A stretch of 64,000 nt of DNA, taken from contig NZ_JAWMQR010000003.1 of NCBI RefSeq assembly GCF_033283405.1, forward strand, positions 372,001 through 436,000. The letters run 5' to 3'. Positions 61,601 to 64,000 of the stretch are shown piece by piece (position 1 is the first letter of the stretch; every line of letters begins with the position of its first letter). The translations under genes were made by a program, and so were the position numbers. Origin of the DNA: Halioxenophilus sp033283405 (GTDB taxonomy: Bacteria > Pseudomonadota > Gammaproteobacteria > Pseudomonadales > Cellvibrionaceae). Below the pieces are notes generated by a model. That model saw only the letters and a list, made by a program, of their open reading frames with translations. It did not search any database and was not told where the DNA came from.

Positions 61601-62810
61601 AATCAGCCGGGGCATCGGCTGGCAGCTGAAACAGAATATTGTTCATTGTGCCTTGGGCATTGAGACTCTCGAGCGCCGAATTAAGCAGGTGATTCTCGTA
61701 GCCAGAGGCCGCCACCGCTTCGGTAAACTCATGCAAATCCAACCGGTTCACCAGCACCTGCCAGCCGGCTGAGCCGTAGTCCAACTGCAGGTTCATGGGC
61801 GAGAGCTGCAGCTCGGGCCATGCGATGGCGAGGTCGTTAACCTGCATCGACAGCGCCAACCCCGGCTGGGCAAAATTGACATCGCCATGAAACTGGCCGG
61901 TGACCCGGCTCGGTAACGCAATACTGTCTTTCAGGTTGGTCTCCACCAGCCCCAGGGCTACCTCTCCGGTTAATTGATAGTGGCCCAGGCGATCGTGCTC
62001 CAGCCAGGCCTGCAGGTTTAAGCGGCTGCTCTGCAGCTCATCACCACGAATATTCCAACCGCTGGAGATCAACAGATCTTGAATTCGTTTGACGGGCAGG
62101 TCCCGCAGGGAGAGGTAAGCGCGCATGTCGCGCTCGCCCTTGGAGCGGGGGTCGCCTTTGGCCTCCACTACCAGATTCGCGATAGGCTCACCTTCCAAAG
62201 TGAGATTGGCGCGCAGCCTATGGAAGAGGTTGCCGTTCTCAAACTGAGCCGTGGTGATGGCAAAATTAACCCGGTTGCCAAAGTAGTTTTCCAGGACGAG
62301 GGAGATATCATCCGCCTGAACCTGATCGGCCAGCAGGAAGATGTCCATCGGGTCGTCGATAGCGGAACCGCCACCCTGGGCGGTATTGGCGATACCGAAC
62401 AGGTGCCAATCGCCGTTTTTATCCTGCTGCAGCCGGGCATGGGTGTCGGACAGGGTTACCGACTCGATCACCAAGCGCGCCTGGAACACAGAACGCATCA
62501 GATTCAAGCGTAGAGAGGCCCGGCCCACGGAGAGGCTCGCCTGGTTCAGTTCCAGATCGGCATCGGCTGGGTAGAGCCCTAAATCCAATATCCGAATACT
62601 GGGCGATAGTCCCTCCCACTCCGCCTCCAGATGACCCAGACGGACCTGGCTGTGCAGCATGCCGGCCAGTTGCTCGGCAATGGCATCTTTGTTGTTGTTT
62701 AACAGGGGGGACAATTCGCGCGCCAACTGCACCAGAACAGCCGCCAACACCAGTAATACGGCAAAGCAGATCCAAAAATAGTGGGCAGACTTGGCTAAAA
62801 ACTTTTTCAT
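58614..62810 (-). CDS. yhdP: AsmA-like lipid-transport protein YhdP
   Basis: YhdP is a very large inner-membrane protein with a periplasmic lipid-transfer groove, related to TamB and AsmA, and is involved in phospholipid movement to the outer membrane. From the ATG at 62810 it has 1398 residues, somewhat longer than E. coli YhdP (about 1270). An N-terminal membrane anchor (YFWICFAVLLVLAAVLVQLA) leads into long beta-rich repeats; near the C-terminus a hydrophobic GLPAAAGVWAASKLF and the AsmA-like block SWAEPDVEFVRLF are family marks. An acidic low-complexity insert of E, T, A and D lies around residues 1010-1060, and the extreme C-terminus is P/E-rich. Confidence 0.92.
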   Translation of the reverse strand: MKKFLAKSAHYFWICFAVLLVLAAVLVQLARELSPLLNNNKDAIAEQLAGMLHSQVRLGHLEAEWEGLSPSIRILDLGLYPADADLELNQASLSVGRASLRLNLMRSVFQARLVIESVTLSDTHARLQQDKNGDWHLFGIANTAQGGGSAIDDPMDIFLLADQVQADDISLVLENYFGNRVNFAITTAQFENGNLFHRLRANLTLEGEPIANLVVEAKGDPRSKGERDMRAYLSLRDLPVKRIQDLLISSGWNIRGDELQSSRLNLQAWLEHDRLGHYQLTGEVALGLVETNLKDSIALPSRVTGQFHGDVNFAQPGLALSMQVNDLAIAWPELQLSPMNLQLDYGSAGWQVLVNRLDLHEFTEAVAASGYENHLLNSALESLNAQGTMNNILFQLPADAPADFNLQANLADVNVDEWRGTPALSGVTGFLSTGAMDGYVKLESEQPFSAFFKEAYDHSLNFDSVAGAVRWQLRPEQNAIYVNSGLLRLTEGDSDARAQFRLYVPWKKGTAPMDMTLAVGLTNGNAEDRFTYVPKVLSEELRDWLATSILSGQSSEGGFLFRGRFGGESVESVTQLKLAVTEGAVRYHPDWPEVSDVTGTVVVNNGEARVAVERGHFWNTQVSATQLSVQSHNHELVLKLDGRAEGPGEDGLRLLRETPLHEVLGTAFDDWQLTSKFRGSIALTVPLSGESQQQGYQHVQVQLKPGSLTMAGLGLTFSSLSGAISYDSRDGLSSRGLAAKLWDEPVQVAIKSFPVNAEPAKEGATGHHDIEVGFQGQVAVAGLQSWLARPELSFLSGKTAVTGALTIPDRSRNPDLPNATLALQADLVGVDINLPGEWAKAAEVPAALAVSVPIYGDAYQVDLNLDSAITAQINLQESGVTSVAVGLHTAPQVIDRQVNIAGTTQQADVEAWLEVIDRYQAYAELLSGEDSVSGEGDQMPVTLSVNIEQAEWHGITADELLLQAEQKRDHWLLNLDSGTVTGQLQIPVAEEEPLIVNLSSLHLPAFDEPEAEESTETSGVAEQPATAEVADTGGVAEANADPAESDDLLADVDFSQLPAMDVTLDGLYFGNEDYGNWRFRLRHQGDGIVLDQIEGFVRGVSVTGTGEKGAEPGAKLLWQRTDTGDSSHFSGRLVASDLREVLYLWQKPELLETSKAVFTSQLSWSGSPAAIDYMHLQGDIDVDIAHGRFIQGVEGGGDALLRLVALFNFDSWARRLRLGMSDLVDSGLSFDSIDGTLQFNNTELLLSDPLVVKAPSSTLRYAGVIDLANEQLDTKLVATLPVGGNLTLIAALAGGLPAAAGVWAASKLFKDQVNRVASVSYSITGSWAEPDVEFVRLFDNNTKQANKKKGEGEQPEPGTTVEEAPAESLPVEVPGPLPSGPEPPAIQPEPEAAVSAAQ

Positions 62811-62987
62811 AATGCTTGGTGAGCAGCGGCCGCAACCTGCCACTCAGACGGGGAACCCGGGTACTCCGTTTGGCAATTTATAGTACAAAGACGACGCAAC
62901 CGTTGAGTTTCTGCTATCCCGCTGGATTTCAAGGTTACGTGCATGCCTCCCTGCATGTTAGTAAGCGTTGCTAACGCCACTTCCGGG

Positions 62988-64000
62988 TTAGATGGGAATA
63001 ATGTCGTATTGTTCTTGATTGTAGATGGCTTCCACCTGAAATTGTATTTCACGACCGATAAAAGCCTCGAGGTCGGCGACATTGGCAGACTCTTCATCCA
63101 GCAGTCGATCGACCACCAACTGTGAAGCCAGCACCAGAATTTTGCTGGTGTCGTAGGTGCGCGCCTCACGCAAGATCTCACGAAAAATCTCAAAGCAGAT
63201 GGTCTCCGCCGATTTCAAACTACCCCTACCCAGGCAGACCGGGCAGGGTTCACACATAATCTGGCCCAGCGACTCGCGGGTGCGCTTGCGGGTCATCTCC
63301 ACCAAGCCCAGCTCAGAGACGCCGGTAATGCTGGTTTTGGCGTGATCTTTCTCCATCGCCTTCTCCAGCGCCCGCAGCACCTGGCGCTGGTTCTCGGACT
63401 CTTTCATGTCGATGAAATCGACCACAATGATGCCGCCGATATTGCGCAGGCGCAGCTGGCGGGCAATGGCGCTGGCGGCCTCCAGATTGGTTTTGTAGAT
63501 GGTCTCTTCCAGGTTGCGATGACCGACAAAACCGCCGGTATTGACGTCTACCGTGGTCATCGCCTCGGTGGTTTCGATAATCAGATAACCACCGGATTTG
63601 AGCGGCACTTTGGTATTCAGCGCCTTTTGAATTTCATCCTCGACACCATAGAGATCGAATAGCGGCCGTTCACCGGGGTAGTGTTCGATGCGCTTGGCGA
63701 TCTCCGGCGCATACTGGTTGGCAAACTGGGTCATACGCCCATAGACCTCACGCGAGTCGACCCGCACCTTCTCAATGTGCGGCTTGACCAGGTCGCGCAG
63801 GGTGCGCATAAAGAGCGGCAGATCTTCGTAGATGACACTCGGCACCGGGGCCTCTTTAATGCGCACGGCCAGGTCGGCCCAGAGTTTCTGTAGAAAGGGG
63901 ATATCGGCAACCAGATCCTCTTCACTGGCCCCCTCCGCCACCGTGCGCACGATAAAGCCGCCATCGGGCTTCACCGGCAGCTCATCGACCGCCTTCTGCA
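62988..64000 (-). CDS. rng: Ribonuclease G, 5'-truncated by window edge
   Basis: RNase G is an endoribonuclease of the RNase E/G family that matures the 5' end of 16S rRNA and turns over some mRNAs. The frame runs through the window edge, so the S1 domain and N-terminus are missing. The visible part contains the catalytic aspartate motifs TTVDVNTGGFVG and VVDFIDMKESENQ, the zinc-link CEPCPVCLGRG that joins subunits and the RNase G-type C-terminus without the long scaffold of RNase E. yhdP follows in the same direction after 177 bases, the order found in Pseudomonas-like genomes. Confidence 0.96.
   Translation of the reverse strand, partial: QKAVDELPVKPDGGFIVRTVAEGASEEDLVADIPFLQKLWADLAVRIKEAPVPSVIYEDLPLFMRTLRDLVKPHIEKVRVDSREVYGRMTQFANQYAPEIAKRIEHYPGERPLFDLYGVEDEIQKALNTKVPLKSGGYLIIETTEAMTTVDVNTGGFVGHRNLEETIYKTNLEAASAIARQLRLRNIGGIIVVDFIDMKESENQRQVLRALEKAMEKDHAKTSITGVSELGLVEMTRKRTRESLGQIMCEPCPVCLGRGSLKSAETICFEIFREILREARTYDTSKILVLASQLVVDRLLDEESANVADLEAFIGREIQFQVEAIYNQEQYDIIPI

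Overview
This is a core-genome window from a Gram-negative gammaproteobacterium. It holds the complete division and cell-wall (dcw) cluster, lipid A and LPS-transport genes, and the rplM-rpsI, sspA-sspB, rpoN-hpf-ptsN-rapZ and rsmI/lpoA-yraN-diaA-dolP neighbourhoods. The order secA-argJ-mutT-yacG-coaE, a short-form HisG beside murA, and darP/yhdP/rng resemble Pseudomonadales/Cellvibrionales-type gammaproteobacteria more than enterics; this placement is inference from gene order. Nearly all of the window is coding. I see no prophage, insertion sequence, CRISPR array, tRNA or rRNA.

Layout: (1) 1-2417: the 3' end of coaE, then yacG, converging on mutT and argJ. (2) 2559-24885: a long minus-strand series read from a strong promoter before mraZ: mraZ, rsmH, ftsL, ftsI, murE, murF, mraY, murD, ftsW, murG, murC, ddlB, ftsQ, ftsA, ftsZ, lpxC, an M23 peptidase, secA, argJ, mutT. 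(3) 25547-26791: the RNase P RNA gene and rsmI. (4) 26816-30391: lpoA, yraN, diaA and dolP on the plus strand. (5) 30503-35262: a thiolase, a LemA/M48 protease pair and a Yip1-family membrane protein. (6) 35638-41085: sspB, sspA, a cytochrome bc1 operon in which cytochrome b and c1 form one reading frame, rpsI and rplM. (7) 41426-44502: zapE, zapG and a DegS-type protease. (8) 44572-49019: hisD, hisG, murA, ibaG and mlaC. (9) 49478-57939: kdsD, lptC, lptA, lptB, rpoN, hpf, ptsN, rapZ, ptsO and mgtE. (10) 58017-64000: darP, yhdP and the 3' part of rng.

Together the genes build and export the envelope. MurA-MurG, Ddl and MraY make lipid II; FtsI, FtsW, FtsA, FtsQ, FtsL and FtsZ use it at the septum; LpoA and the M23 protein act on the sacculus. 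LpxC, KdsD and LptABC supply and export LPS, while MlaC, DolP and YhdP handle outer-membrane lipid homeostasis. SecA exports the periplasmic members. DegS, RapZ, PtsN, RpoN and SspA/B connect this to stress and nutrient regulation.

I did not find a wholly new system. The strongest oddities are the cytochrome b-c1 polyprotein with two extra membrane helices, a RapZ whose Walker A lysine is replaced by isoleucine, an FtsI with SSQ in place of SSN, a TerB-like C-terminus on the M48 protease, a sigma-54-type promoter before rpoN, an MraZ operator at the mra start site with a second box-like array nearby, and the local absence of kdsC, hisC and mlaFEDB from their usual neighbourhoods.
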